A stretch of 64,000 nt of DNA. Origin: Streptomyces sp. TLI_053. GTDB lineage: Bacteria; Actinomycetota; Actinomycetes; Streptomycetales; Streptomycetaceae. The translations under genes and the position numbers were made by a program. Positions 43,195-56,360 of this stretch are shown in pieces. Positions within the stretch are counted from its first letter, which is position 1; every line of letters begins with the position of its first letter. Under the pieces are notes generated by a model. That model did no database searches, had not been told where the DNA came from, and saw only the letters and a list, made by a program, of their open reading frames with translations. Location of the stretch: NCBI RefSeq assembly GCF_900105395.1, contig NZ_LT629775.1, positions 1,674,001 through 1,738,000 of the forward strand, read 5' to 3'.

Positions 43195-44508
43195 ATGGCG
43201 GAACGGCACGGAATGATCATCGGAACGGGCCGACGACGAGCGGGCATCGCCGCGCTGGTCGTGGGCGGCATCGGCGCGGCGATGGGCGGCGCCGCACTCA
43301 CGGCCTGCGGCCCGGCGGAGCCGGCACCGGCCGCCGCACCGTCGGCGTCCCGACCGACCGTGCCCGGCGTCGACGGCATCACGGTCGCGGTCCCGGCCCC
43401 GGATCCGGCGACCGTCCCGTCCACCGTGACCGAGCCGCCCGCCGGGACGCCGAGCACCCCGCCCGCCGACCGCCCGAGCACGGCAGCGGCCGCCCCGACC
43501 ACGGGCCGGGCCCCGACCAAGGCCCCGGTCCCGGCCGCCCCGGGAGCGGGGACGAGCCGACCGGCCACGACCGCCGGCCGGGCGCCCCAGCCGAGCCAGG
43601 CACCCCAGTCCGTCCGCACCCCCCAACCGGGTCCCGGCGCCGGTGCCGCGGGCGGGACGGGCGCCACCGTCCCGGAGCCCCCGGCAGCGCCGGCTCCGGC
43701 CGCGCCGAGCAACCCGCCCGGCCCCGCCACCGGCGGGAACCCCCCGCCCCCCGGCCCGGCCGTCCCGCCGCCCGGCCCCGCCACCCCCGCGGGCGGCACC
43801 GACCTGAACAGCCCGCGACTCAAGGACATCGCGCAGCAGCTGGTCTCCAGCGCCGAGAACTCCTCCCTCGACTGGCGTGCCCAGTACACCTACATCGAGG
43901 ACATCCACGACGGCCGCGGCTACACCGGCGGCATCGTCGGCTTCACCTCCGGCACCCACGACATGCTCCAGCTCGTCCGGCACTACCAGGCGCTGAAGCC
44001 GGGCAACGTGCTCGCCCGCTACCTCCCGGCGCTGGAGAAGGTGGACGGCTCCGCCTCGCACGCCGGACTGGACCCGTCCTTCGTCGCCGACTGGCACCGG
44101 GCCGCCCAGGACGCGGCCTTCCAGCAGGCCCAGAACGACGAGCGCGACCGGGTCTACTTCGACCCCGCCGTCGACCAGGCCAAGGCGGACGGCCTGCACG
44201 CCCTCGGCCAGTTCGCCTACTACGACGCCCTGGTGATGCACGGTCCGGGCAGCGACCGGCTCAGCTTCGGCGGCATCCGGGCCGCCGCCCTCGCCAAGGC
44301 CAAGCCGCCGGCCAAGGGCGGTGACGAGACCGCCTACCTGAACGCCTTCCTCGACGCCCGCCGCGCGGCGATGAAGGCCGACTCGTCCCACCAGGACACC
44401 GGCCGCGTCGACACGATGCAGAGGGTCTTCCTCAAGGCCGGCAACCTCTCCCTGGCCACTCCGCTGCGGTGGACGATCTACGGCGACGCGTACAGCATCA
44501 CCTCCTGA
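43195..44508 (+). CDS. csn: GH46 chitosanase, lipoprotein-type with long proline-rich linker
   Basis: A 437-residue chitosanase. The catalytic domain (about residues 205-437) matches Streptomyces GH46 enzymes over its length: SSAENSSLDW with acid Glu221, IEDIHDGRGYTGG with base Asp239 (18 residues apart, as in the N174 enzyme), then HYQALKPGNVLARYLPAL and NDERDRVYFDPAV. It hydrolyses beta-1,4 bonds of chitosan. The N-terminus has RRR and an LTAC lipobox (Cys38) after a hydrophobic core, followed by ~165 residues rich in Pro, Ala, Thr and Gly without predicted fold. Ordinary chitosanases have a Sec signal and no linker, so this one is probably held on the cell surface or threaded through the wall. 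Confidence 0.93.
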   Translation: MAERHGMIIGTGRRRAGIAALVVGGIGAAMGGAALTACGPAEPAPAAAPSASRPTVPGVDGITVAVPAPDPATVPSTVTEPPAGTPSTPPADRPSTAAAAPTTGRAPTKAPVPAAPGAGTSRPATTAGRAPQPSQAPQSVRTPQPGPGAGAAGGTGATVPEPPAAPAPAAPSNPPGPATGGNPPPPGPAVPPPGPATPAGGTDLNSPRLKDIAQQLVSSAENSSLDWRAQYTYIEDIHDGRGYTGGIVGFTSGTHDMLQLVRHYQALKPGNVLARYLPALEKVDGSASHAGLDPSFVADWHRAAQDAAFQQAQNDERDRVYFDPAVDQAKADGLHALGQFAYYDALVMHGPGSDRLSFGGIRAAALAKAKPPAKGGDETAYLNAFLDARRAAMKADSSHQDTGRVDTMQRVFLKAGNLSLATPLRWTIYGDAYSITS

Positions 44509-44512
44509 CGGC

Positions 44513-44545
44513 CCCCGGGCGCTCCCGCACCGGGAGCGCCCGGGG
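44513..44545. terminator. Terminator between chitosanase and TetR genes
   Basis: CCCCGGGCGCTCCCG (44513-44527) and CGGGAGCGCCCGGGG (44531-44545) make a perfect 15-bp stem with a 3-nt loop, serving two convergent genes. Confidence 0.85.
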
Positions 44546-44589
44546 CGGGAGCGCCACGCGTCCACACGTCCACGCGTCGGCCGTCGGCC

Positions 44590-45165
44590 TCAGCGCCGGA
44601 CCGTCAGCCCGTCGAGGGTGAGGTCGAGCAGCCGCTCGGCCTGCGGCCGGCGGTCGGCGCCCGCCGAGGTGAGGGCGATGCCTTCGAGGGCTGCGGCGAG
44701 GTCGGCCGGGCCGATGTCGCTACGGATCACCCCGGCGGTCACGCAGGCGTCCATCAGCGTCGCGACCGCGTCCCGGATCAGCTCCCGGCTGTGACCGTAC
44801 GGACTCCTCCCCGCCGCGGCGGCGGCGCGCAGCGCGTCGATCATGCCGTACTTGGCCGTGACGTAGTCGAGGAACAGCCGGGTCCACGCCCGCAGGGCGT
44901 CGGCCGGCGGACGCTCGGCGAGCAGCGCGGGCGCCGCCTCGCACAGCCGTGCCACCTCGTTCCGGTAGACCGCCTCCACCAGGGCCTCCCTGGTGGGGAA
45001 GTTGCGGTACAGGGTCGCACTGCCCACGCCCGCCTCCTTGGCGACGCGCTCCATCTGCGCGTCCAGCCCCTGCCCGGCGAACACCCGCACGGCGGCGGCG
45101 AGGATCTTCTCCCGGTTGCGCCGTGCGTCGGCCCGCAGCGGCCGCTGCGCCCCGTCGTCCGTCAT
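44590..45165 (-). CDS. TetR-family regulator divergent from SDR
   Basis: A 191-residue TetR protein (MTDDGAQRPLRADARRN). HTH at about residues 18-62 (EKILAAAVRVFAGQGLDAQM, AKEAGVGSATLYRNFPTREAL). It belongs to the common YxxNF subgroup next to dehydrogenase genes. The 222-base spacer to the SDR gene carries a perfect AAACGGGG/CCCCGTTT dyad and a degenerate second copy, so it most likely represses the SDR and itself. Confidence 0.88.
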   Translation of the reverse strand: MTDDGAQRPLRADARRNREKILAAAVRVFAGQGLDAQMERVAKEAGVGSATLYRNFPTREALVEAVYRNEVARLCEAAPALLAERPPADALRAWTRLFLDYVTAKYGMIDALRAAAAAGRSPYGHSRELIRDAVATLMDACVTAGVIRSDIGPADLAAALEGIALTSAGADRRPQAERLLDLTLDGLTVRR

Positions 45166-45180
45166 GACCGTCCCTCCTCG

Positions 45181-45258
45181 AACCACCGACCCGCTCCAAC
45201 CACCGACCCGCTCCAACCACCCGCGCGCTCGGACCACCGAACCCTCTCGAACCACCGG
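45181..45258. repeat. Degenerate 17-bp tandem repeats
   Basis: About 4.5 units of AACCACCGACCCGCTCC occur just upstream of the TetR start; the first two (45181, 45198) are identical. They lie in the leader of the TetR transcript. Confidence 0.65.
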
Positions 45259-45268
45259 CCGGATTGCC

Positions 45269-45319
45269 AAACGGGGACTCCCCCACTTAGCCTGCGGTGA
45301 AACGGGGACGCCCCCGTTT
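45269..45319. promoter_or_regulatory. TetR operator pair in TetR/SDR spacer
   Basis: AAACGGGG-ACGC-CCCCGTTT style dyad at 45300-45319 (arms perfect) and a half-conserved copy AAACGGGGACTCCCCC at 45269-45284. The 31-base spacing puts them about three helical turns apart, fitting cooperative binding. Confidence 0.7.
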
Positions 45320-45387
45320 CCACTCCGCGCCGGTGCGCCCCCATCTCGGTGCGCCTCCGCCGCACACCCACGAAGGGAAGGCCGGCC

Positions 45388-46125
45388 ATGTCGGGAATCC
45401 GGGACAAGGTCATCGCGATCACGGGCGCCAGCAGCGGGATCGGCGAGGCGACCGCGCTCCACCTCGCCGAACGGGGCGCCCGGCTCGTCCTCGGCGCCCG
45501 CCGGGAGGACCGGCTGACCGCGGTCGTGGACCGCATCACGGCGGAGGGCGGCACCGCCACCGGAGTCCTCGTCGACGTCACCCGCCGCCAAGACCTCCGA
45601 CGGCTGACGGAGACCGCCGTCGAACGCTTCGGCCGCCTCGACGTGCTCGTCTCCAACGCCGGCACGATGGCCGTCTCGCCGTTCGACGACCTGCGCCAGG
45701 ACGACTGGGACGCCATGGTCGCGACCCATATCACCGGCTTCCTCAACGGCATCGCCGCCGCCCTGCCGCTCTTCCGCCGCCAGCGCTCCGGGCACTTCGT
45801 CACCATCGGCTCCACCGCCGCCTGCACCGTCAGGTCGCCGCAGGGCGTCTACGCGGCCACCAAGACGGCGGTGAAGGTCCTCACCGAGGGCCTGCGCCAG
45901 GAGTCGGGGCCGGATCTGCGGGTCACCCTGGTGTCACCGGGCTTCACCCACACCGAGGGCATCGGCAAGGGCGCCGGACCGGAGGTCGCGGCGGCTCTGA
46001 TCGAACAGCGCGACGCGATCGCCATGCCGCCCTCCGCCGTCGCGGCCGCCATCGGCTTCGCGATCGAGCAGCCCGAAGGCGTGGACGTCGGCGAGATCGT
46101 GGTGCGGCCCACCGCGCAGGGCTGA
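45388..46125 (+). CDS. Short-chain dehydrogenase/reductase
   Basis: A 245-residue classical SDR. Cofactor motif TGASSGIG at residues 12-19, VSNAGT, catalytic Ser in TIGSTAA and YAATK with Tyr and Lys. The Arg residues after strand beta-2 (GARREDR) favour NADP(H). It would reduce a ketone/aldehyde or oxidise an alcohol; the substrate is not predictable. Control by the divergent TetR is likely. Confidence 0.9.
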   Translation: MSGIRDKVIAITGASSGIGEATALHLAERGARLVLGARREDRLTAVVDRITAEGGTATGVLVDVTRRQDLRRLTETAVERFGRLDVLVSNAGTMAVSPFDDLRQDDWDAMVATHITGFLNGIAAALPLFRRQRSGHFVTIGSTAACTVRSPQGVYAATKTAVKVLTEGLRQESGPDLRVTLVSPGFTHTEGIGKGAGPEVAAALIEQRDAIAMPPSAVAAAIGFAIEQPEGVDVGEIVVRPTAQG

Positions 46126-46186
46126 CCGAACCCGCCACCGGGCCCACCGCCACCCGCACCGTCCGTACCCGGCCGGGCAGCCGCCG

Positions 46187-47755
46187 TCACCCGACCGGGG
46201 CGGCCGCCGTCACCCGGCCCGGGCGGCCACCCCGGCGGACGGCCGCCCAGGCCGCGCGACGGGCCGCGAAGGGATCGGCGACCGAGCGGGTGGGGGTACC
46301 GAGGACCAGGGTCTCCCGCCGCTCCTCGGTGTAGGCGGGCCAGGGTCCGACGCCGGGGACCTCGGGCCGCCCGTCGTGGCAGTAGCCGATCCAGGCCGTG
46401 CTGGCGGCCCGGGCGAGCGCGGCGTTGGCGGGGTTCCGGGACACCAGGGCCGCGTGGCGCAGGTTGTCGAAGAAGAACAGGACGTCCTCGCCGTGGCTGC
46501 CGGTGCCGCCCGCGAAGACGTACGCGTACACCGGGGCGGTGGCGTTGACGCTCCGGGCCGAGGCCAGGTCCAGGGCCGGGAAGCGGTACAGCGCGTCGGT
46601 GGTGACGGCGACCGCGACCCGCCGCGCCGGGTCCCGCGGCCGCTCGCGCCGGTACTCGGCGATCAGCCCGGTGACGTCCTGCCGGGCGATCCGCGAGCAG
46701 CGGCGGGCGAACCGGTCGTCGCTCAGACCGTCCCAGGACGCCCGGTCGGCGTCGATGGTCCGGGTGGTCTCGTGCAGGGCACTGCCGATCAGCAGCGGGA
46801 CACCCGGGGCCGCGCCGGCGGCCAGGTCCGCGTAGCACCGCTCCTCGACCGGGCCGCCGTCCGCCGAGGGCTGGAACGCGAACCGGTCCCGGGCCCGCAG
46901 CACCGCCTGGGCGTCGAGGAGTTGCGCCACCGGCCGGGCGGCCAGCAGTTCCGGCCGGTCCGCCGGGACGCCGAGCAGCCGCAGCACCGCCCCGGCCGCC
47001 TCCTGCGGCGTCGTCGCGGCGGCCGGGCGCGGCGGCGGCGGACTGCTCAGGACGGCACGCCGGAACGGCGGTTCGGGCGCGCCCGCGGACAGCAGGGCGG
47101 CCACCCGGGAGGCGCCGCGCGAACCGCCCGCCAGGGTCAGGTTCGCCGGGTCGCCGCCGAACGCCGCCACGTTCTCCCGCAGCCAGTCCAGTGCCGCCCG
47201 CAGGTCCAGCAGCCCGACCCGGCCGGAGGCGGCGTACTCGGCCCGACCGGTCCAGGACAGGTCCAGGTGACCGAGCACGCCGAGGCGGTGGTTGACCGTC
47301 ACCACCACCAGACCGCCCGCCCGGGCGAGCGCGGCCCCGTCGAACCGCGGCCAGTCGCCCGCGCCGAAGTCCGTGCCGCCGTGCAGCCAGACCAGCACCG
47401 GGCGGGCCGCCGGGGGCCGGACGCCCGGCGTCCAGACGTTCAGCACCAGGCAGTCCTCGCCCTGGGCACCCGCGTCGGCGGGAATGCCGAACAGCGGCAG
47501 CAGCGGGACCACCGCCGGACGCGCGCCGAACGCCTCGGCCAGCGGCCGCTGCGGGCAGGCCGGGCCGTACGAGTCCGCCTCCCGCACCCCGGACCAGCCC
47601 GGGTGCGGCCGGGGCGGCCGGAACCGCGCCGCGCCCCCGGTGCCCGCGGCGTACGGCACCCCGAGGAAGGCCAGCACCCCGTCCGCCGCCACCCCGCGCA
47701 CCCGGCCCGAGCCGGTCTCCACCACCGGCGCCCCGGCGCCCCGCTCAGCGGGCAT
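46187..47755 (-). CDS. Type-B carboxylesterase
   Basis: A 522-residue alpha/beta hydrolase of the carboxylesterase B/para-nitrobenzyl esterase family: GVLAFLGVPYAAG, EDCLVLNVWTP, oxyanion WLHGGTDF and nucleophile elbow LAGGSRGAS. The usual elbow is GESAGA; here Gly-Gly-Ser-Arg-Gly keeps the nucleophile but replaces the Glu and Ala next to it. ATG 47755 overlaps the end of the AMP-ligase gene, so it is the third gene of the carrier protein-ligase-esterase operon and may release or trim the activated product. The family usually has 480-540 residues. Confidence 0.85.
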   Translation of the reverse strand: MPAERGAGAPVVETGSGRVRGVAADGVLAFLGVPYAAGTGGAARFRPPRPHPGWSGVREADSYGPACPQRPLAEAFGARPAVVPLLPLFGIPADAGAQGEDCLVLNVWTPGVRPPAARPVLVWLHGGTDFGAGDWPRFDGAALARAGGLVVVTVNHRLGVLGHLDLSWTGRAEYAASGRVGLLDLRAALDWLRENVAAFGGDPANLTLAGGSRGASRVAALLSAGAPEPPFRRAVLSSPPPPRPAAATTPQEAAGAVLRLLGVPADRPELLAARPVAQLLDAQAVLRARDRFAFQPSADGGPVEERCYADLAAGAAPGVPLLIGSALHETTRTIDADRASWDGLSDDRFARRCSRIARQDVTGLIAEYRRERPRDPARRVAVAVTTDALYRFPALDLASARSVNATAPVYAYVFAGGTGSHGEDVLFFFDNLRHAALVSRNPANAALARAASTAWIGYCHDGRPEVPGVGPWPAYTEERRETLVLGTPTRSVADPFAARRAAWAAVRRGGRPGRVTAAAPVG

Positions 47756-49130
47756 CGGCCAACTCCCGCAGCCGGCCGAGGTCGACCTTGCCCGAGCCGG
47801 TGCGCGGCAGGCCCGGCGTCGCCCGCAGCGCCAGGCACTCGGCCGGAAGTCCGAGCTCGCGCAGCACGTCCAGCCACGCGTCCCGGAACGGTTCGCTGCG
47901 GCCCTCGACGAAGACCACGGCACTGTCGGCGGCCGTCGGCACCACCGCGGCCGGGCCGACCGCCGCCAGCCGCCGTTCGATCTCGTCCGGGAGGACCCGC
48001 TTCCCGTACAGCTTCAACTGGCGGTCCTTGCGGCCCAGCACGTAGAGCATCCCGCGCTCCAGCCGCCCGAGGTCGCCCGTGTGCAGCACCTCGGGCACGC
48101 TGCGGCCCTCGGCCAGGTCGGCCCGGCCGGACGCGTAGCCCAGCATGACGTTGGGTCCCTCGTAGACGATCTCGCCGACGCCGTCCGCGTCCGCGCCCGC
48201 CAGCCGGATCCGCCCGCCCGGCACCGGCCGTCCGACCGAACCGAGGTGCTCGAACAGCTCCTCCGGACCGAGGCAGCACATCCGCGCGGTGGCCTCGGTC
48301 GCCCCGTACATCGGGCAGAAGCCGCCGCCGTGCGCCGCCATCAGCCGCCCGAAGTGCTCGACCAGGGCCGGTTCCAGCGGGCCCCCGGCCTGGCAGGCGA
48401 GCCGCAGCGCGGGGAACGCGTCCGGCCGCCAGCCGGTGCCGTGCAGCAGGCGGTAGGTGAGCGGGACCGCCCCCAGGTCGGTCACCCCCGTCCGGGCGGC
48501 GGTCTGCCAGAACCGCCGGGAGGTCGGGCTCAGCCGGGAGAGCACCAGCGGCGCGCCGGCCACCAGGTGGGAGTTCACCACTGACAGGCCGAAGCTGTAG
48601 TCGAACGGGAGCGAGGTGATCCCGACGTCCTGCGGCCCGAGGCCCAGCGCGGCCGCGACCGCACCGGCGTTGGCCGCCAGGTTCGCGTACGACAGCCGGA
48701 CGGCCTTGGCAGGGCCCAGCGAGCCCGAGGTGGTGATCAGCGCGGCCAGCTCGGGGTGGATCACGCTGCCGGCGGCCTCCGCCCGGCCGAGCAGCCGGGC
48801 GCCGCACAGTTCCCCGACGGGGCGGTACCCCGCCGGGAGCGGCTCGTCACCCTCGTCGAGCGCGAACTCAGGCCGGTAGGCGGCGAGCAGGCCGTCCCGG
48901 GTGGCGAGGTCCGGCCGCTCCTTCACCAGCACGGCGTGGCCGAGGTCGAGGGCGCCCAGATATGCCAGCAGGCCGGCCGGGCCGCGCCCGGTCAGGATCG
49001 CGACCAGCGCCTTGTCCGGCCCGGCGAGACCGCGCCCGACGGCCGCCAGGCCGACGGCCACGGTCGAGGCGGGCACGGCCTCGACGCCGTCCACCAACGC
49101 GGGCGCCGCCGCGAGCCGGAGCGAGTGCAC
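47745..49130 (-). CDS. AMP-dependent acyl/amino acid ligase
   Basis: A 461-residue ANL-superfamily adenylating enzyme. Motifs: phosphate loop ITTSGSLGPAKAVRLSY, FDYSFGLSVV, MYGATEATARM, HTGDLGRLERGMLYVLGRKDRQLKLYGKRV (hinge Asp and Lys/Arg) and catalytic Lys in RTGSGKVD. It would activate a carboxylate as acyl-AMP. The GTG start is one base after the carrier-protein stop. With the adjacent carrier protein it forms a minimal loading module. It is shorter than NRPS A-domains with their usual N-terminal part; the first ~60 residues are compact. Confidence 0.88.
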   Translation of the reverse strand: MHSLRLAAAPALVDGVEAVPASTVAVGLAAVGRGLAGPDKALVAILTGRGPAGLLAYLGALDLGHAVLVKERPDLATRDGLLAAYRPEFALDEGDEPLPAGYRPVGELCGARLLGRAEAAGSVIHPELAALITTSGSLGPAKAVRLSYANLAANAGAVAAALGLGPQDVGITSLPFDYSFGLSVVNSHLVAGAPLVLSRLSPTSRRFWQTAARTGVTDLGAVPLTYRLLHGTGWRPDAFPALRLACQAGGPLEPALVEHFGRLMAAHGGGFCPMYGATEATARMCCLGPEELFEHLGSVGRPVPGGRIRLAGADADGVGEIVYEGPNVMLGYASGRADLAEGRSVPEVLHTGDLGRLERGMLYVLGRKDRQLKLYGKRVLPDEIERRLAAVGPAAVVPTAADSAVVFVEGRSEPFRDAWLDVLRELGLPAECLALRATPGLPRTGSGKVDLGRLRELADAR

Positions 49131-49131
49131 C

Positions 49132-49788
49132 TCACGCCACCTGCGGGGCGGCCGCGGGCCGTGCGGCCAGCAGCCCGGCGATCCCGCGGACGGTACCGGC
49201 GGTGAACAGCTCGACCACGCCCAGCGGCACGGCGTACGCCTCCTGCACCGCGTGCAGGAAGGCCACCGCGACCAGCGAGTCCCCGCCCAGCTCGACGAAG
49301 TCGTCCAGGGCGCCGACCCGCGGCAGACCGAGGAACCCGGCCAGCCGGCCCGCCAGGTCCGCCTCCGGCCCGGCGGCCGGCGCCTCGTACCGGGACACCT
49401 CCGCGGCACCCGGCACGGACGCCCCGGCCACGAGTTCCTCGAACGTCCCCAGCGGCGGCGCGGGCAGCCTGACCACGGGCAGCACCGCGGGCTCGGCCTC
49501 CAGCCCGGCCGCGAGCAGCGAGGCGCGCAGGTCCTCCCGGACCTCCAGCGCCGTCGACATCTCGTCGAGCACCACCAGGACCCCCACCCCGTCGCCGGAC
49601 GGCGCCACCGCCGCCTCCAGCACACCCGGGTGGGCCGCGAGCGCCCGCTCGGCCACCGCCGTCGGCGTCGGCACCGGTGCTGGCGCCGGTACCCGGACCG
49701 GCTTCTCGACTACCCCACCCATGACGCTCCAGTCCCTGGTCTCCGGCTTGTCGGCCACCAGTCTGCACAGGTGCTGACGGCCAGTCAT
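49132..49788 (-). CDS. Carrier protein (PCP/ACP) fused to an AMP-ligase C-domain-like part
   Basis: A 218-residue protein. Residues ~145-205 are a phosphopantetheine carrier domain: DDFVELGGDSLVAVAFL with Ser171 as attachment site. Residues ~43-120 (AVAERALAAHPGVLEAAVAPSG, LVVLDE, LPVVRLPAPPLGTFEEL) resemble the small C-terminal lid domain of adenylating enzymes, though the neighbouring ligase has its own lid. This looks like a remnant of an NRPS A-T didomain. Starts MTGRQHL (49788) and MGGVVEK (49722) are both possible. First gene of the operon; divergent from the hydrolase gene at 49888. Confidence 0.8.
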   Translation of the reverse strand: MTGRQHLCRLVADKPETRDWSVMGGVVEKPVRVPAPAPVPTPTAVAERALAAHPGVLEAAVAPSGDGVGVLVVLDEMSTALEVREDLRASLLAAGLEAEPAVLPVVRLPAPPLGTFEELVAGASVPGAAEVSRYEAPAAGPEADLAGRLAGFLGLPRVGALDDFVELGGDSLVAVAFLHAVQEAYAVPLGVVELFTAGTVRGIAGLLAARPAAAPQVA

Positions 49789-49887
49789 ATTCCCTCACCC
49801 CAATGGGTGATCTCCGTCGGCCGGGTACCGCGCTCCCCCGGCCCAGCCACCAGGATGTCGGGTGCCGTCACCGATTCCGGAGGTCCG

Positions 49888-50664
49888 ATGAGCCTCGCCG
49901 TCCGCCACACCTCGCGACTGGAGCGCCGCCGGACCCCGTTCCTCGCCTGCCGGGCGGACCCCCGGTTCTCCTACTGCCTGTACGTGCCGCCCAGGGTCCC
50001 CGCCGGGCCCCGGCCGCTGCTGGTCGTCGTGCACGGGGACCGTCGCACCGCCGAGCGCTACCGGGACGCGCTCACCGACTTCGCCGACGCCCACGGGTGC
50101 GTGGTCCTCGCGCCGCTGTTCCCCGTCGGCGTCCCGGAGCCGGAGGACGTGCTGAGCTACAAGCGACTCCGCCGACGCGACGTCCGGTTCGACCTGGTGC
50201 TGCTGCGGATGGTCGAGGAGTCCGCCGCCCGGTGGCCGGTGCGCGCGGACCGCTTCCTGCTGCACGGCTACTCCGGCGGCGGTCTGTTCGCCCTCCGGTT
50301 CTCCTACCTGCACCCGGCGCGGCTGCTCGGGGTCTCGGTCGGCGCCCCGGGCTCGATCACCCGGCTCGACCCGGCGCTGCCCTGGCCCGCCGGAATCAGG
50401 GACGTGGCCGAGAAGTTCGGCGTCACGCACCTGCTGCCGGACGGACCGGTGCCGGTGCATGTGACCGTGGGCGCACTCGACACCCGGCCGCTTCGCAGAC
50501 CTCCGCACGACACCCGGCTCGACCAGGCCCTCGGACTGCACCGGCACCTCATGGGGCGGGGAGTCCCGGCCACCCTGGAGGTCGTCCCCGGCATCGCCCA
50601 CAACGGCTTCGCCCTGCTGCCGGCCGCCACCCGGTTCCTGAGCACCGTGCTGTCCGACGGCTGA
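49888..50664 (+). CDS. Alpha/beta hydrolase
   Basis: A 258-residue hydrolase, ATG with GGAGG six bases upstream. Fold marks: RPLLVVVHGDRRTAERY, FLLHGYSGGGLFALRFSYLHP with the nucleophile Ser in GYSGG, VTVGALDTRPL (acid) and EVVPGIAHNGF (His). It resembles polyhydroxyalkanoate-depolymerase or feruloyl-esterase-like proteins without a signal peptide, so a cytosolic ester or thioester hydrolase is likely. Its promoter region (99 bases) is shared with the carrier-protein operon; joint control is possible. Confidence 0.82.
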   Translation: MSLAVRHTSRLERRRTPFLACRADPRFSYCLYVPPRVPAGPRPLLVVVHGDRRTAERYRDALTDFADAHGCVVLAPLFPVGVPEPEDVLSYKRLRRRDVRFDLVLLRMVEESAARWPVRADRFLLHGYSGGGLFALRFSYLHPARLLGVSVGAPGSITRLDPALPWPAGIRDVAEKFGVTHLLPDGPVPVHVTVGALDTRPLRRPPHDTRLDQALGLHRHLMGRGVPATLEVVPGIAHNGFALLPAATRFLSTVLSDG

Positions 50665-50793
50665 CGGTTCCGCCGACCGGCGACCACCGACACGCCACGG
50701 GCGGCGGACCATCACCCGCCGGCGCAGGGTTCCGCACCTACTGTCACCTTTGCACCGAACAGAAGCATCTTCGGACAGAAGCGGAGAACCCTC

Positions 50794-51135
50794 ATGAACC
50801 GTCAGATCGGCCGCACCCTGGCGCTGCTCGCCGTCCTCGGCCTGGCCGCCGTTCCGACCGCAGCCGGCGCCGAGGTCGTCTCCGGCGGCAACCACGGGAC
50901 CGTCATCGTCGGCGACGGCAACCAGGTCGCCGGATACGACATCATCGACGCCGGCCACGACGCGACCGTCGGCTCCCACAACGGTTCCGGCGGAGTGGGC
51001 GGCACCGCCGTCGACGCCGCCCAGGCGGCCGGCGGCAACTACGGGACGGTCATCGTCGGCGACGGCAACCAGGTCGCCGGGGACGACGCCATCAACGCCC
51101 TGAACGACGCCACCGTCGGCTCCTACAACGGCTGA
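50794..51135 (+). CDS. Small secreted two-repeat protein
   Basis: A 113-residue protein with a Sec signal (TLALLAVLGLAAVPTAAGA). The mature 87 residues are two ~45-residue repeats with pattern GGNxGTVIVGDGNQVAG-x-D-x-I-x-A-x-x-DATVGS-x-N-G. Spacing of Gly-Asn and Thr-Val-Ile-Val suggests short beta-strands stacked as in curlin- or chaplin-like surface fibres. No Cys and no sortase signal. Similar small GDGNQVAG-type proteins occur in Streptomyces but I know no assigned role. Confidence 0.7.
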   Translation: MNRQIGRTLALLAVLGLAAVPTAAGAEVVSGGNHGTVIVGDGNQVAGYDIIDAGHDATVGSHNGSGGVGGTAVDAAQAAGGNYGTVIVGDGNQVAGDDAINALNDATVGSYNG

Positions 51136-51186
51136 CGCACCGGAACACCCTGTTCGGCGTTCGGAACCGCTTTCGGCGGAACGCAA

Positions 51187-51221
51187 AGAACCCCCGTCGG
51201 TTTCCCGACGGGGGTTCTTCA
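51187..51221. terminator. Terminator of the rRNA operon, bidirectional
   Basis: AAGAACCCCCGTCGG (51187-51201) and CCGACGGGGGTTCTT (51205-51219) form a perfect 15-bp stem with a TTT-type loop; the arm ends give T-rich tails in both directions. It ends the minus-strand rRNA transcript just past 5S and the plus-strand small-protein gene. Confidence 0.9.
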
Positions 51222-51230
51222 CAATGATTG

Positions 51231-51347
51231 TTCGGCGGCGTCCTACTCTCCCACAGGGTCCCCCTGCAGTACCATCGGCGCTGTGAGGCTTAGCTTCCGG
51301 GTTCGGAATGTAACCGGGCGTTTCCCTCACGCTATGACCACCGAAAC
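51231..51347 (-). rRNA. rrf: 5S ribosomal RNA
   Basis: The reverse complement begins GTTTCGGTGGTCATAGCG and ends near GACGCCGCCGAAC, the usual 117-base actinobacterial 5S sequence with matching ends. It is third in the 16S-23S-5S order. Confidence 0.95.
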
Positions 51348-51429
51348 ACTATGAAACTGTCAACCGCACCCGGTTCCTGGCCAGGAACCGGGGGTCGTTG
51401 TTTCAGAACAACACAGTGGACGCGAGCAA

Positions 51430-54550
<3,121 letters not shown>

Positions 54551-54830
54551 GGCCACAGATGCTCGCGTCCACTGTGCAGTTCTCAAACAACGACCAGTCC
54601 CTCATACCCGACAACCCGCAAGCAGGCTGCCTCGCATGAGACCGGCATCTCTGAAGCAACAGCCTCACGGCCGTTCCCTCAGGACCCAACAACGTGCCCG
54701 ACACACCAGCCAGAACTCTGTTTTCCACGCCGAAGCAGTACTAACAGGACCCTCGCCCAGTGTGCCGAATAGTCAACGTTCCACCCATGAGCGACCGTGC
54801 AGAACATTCGCCTGCAAGCGGCACATTGCT

Positions 54831-56360
<1,530 letters not shown>

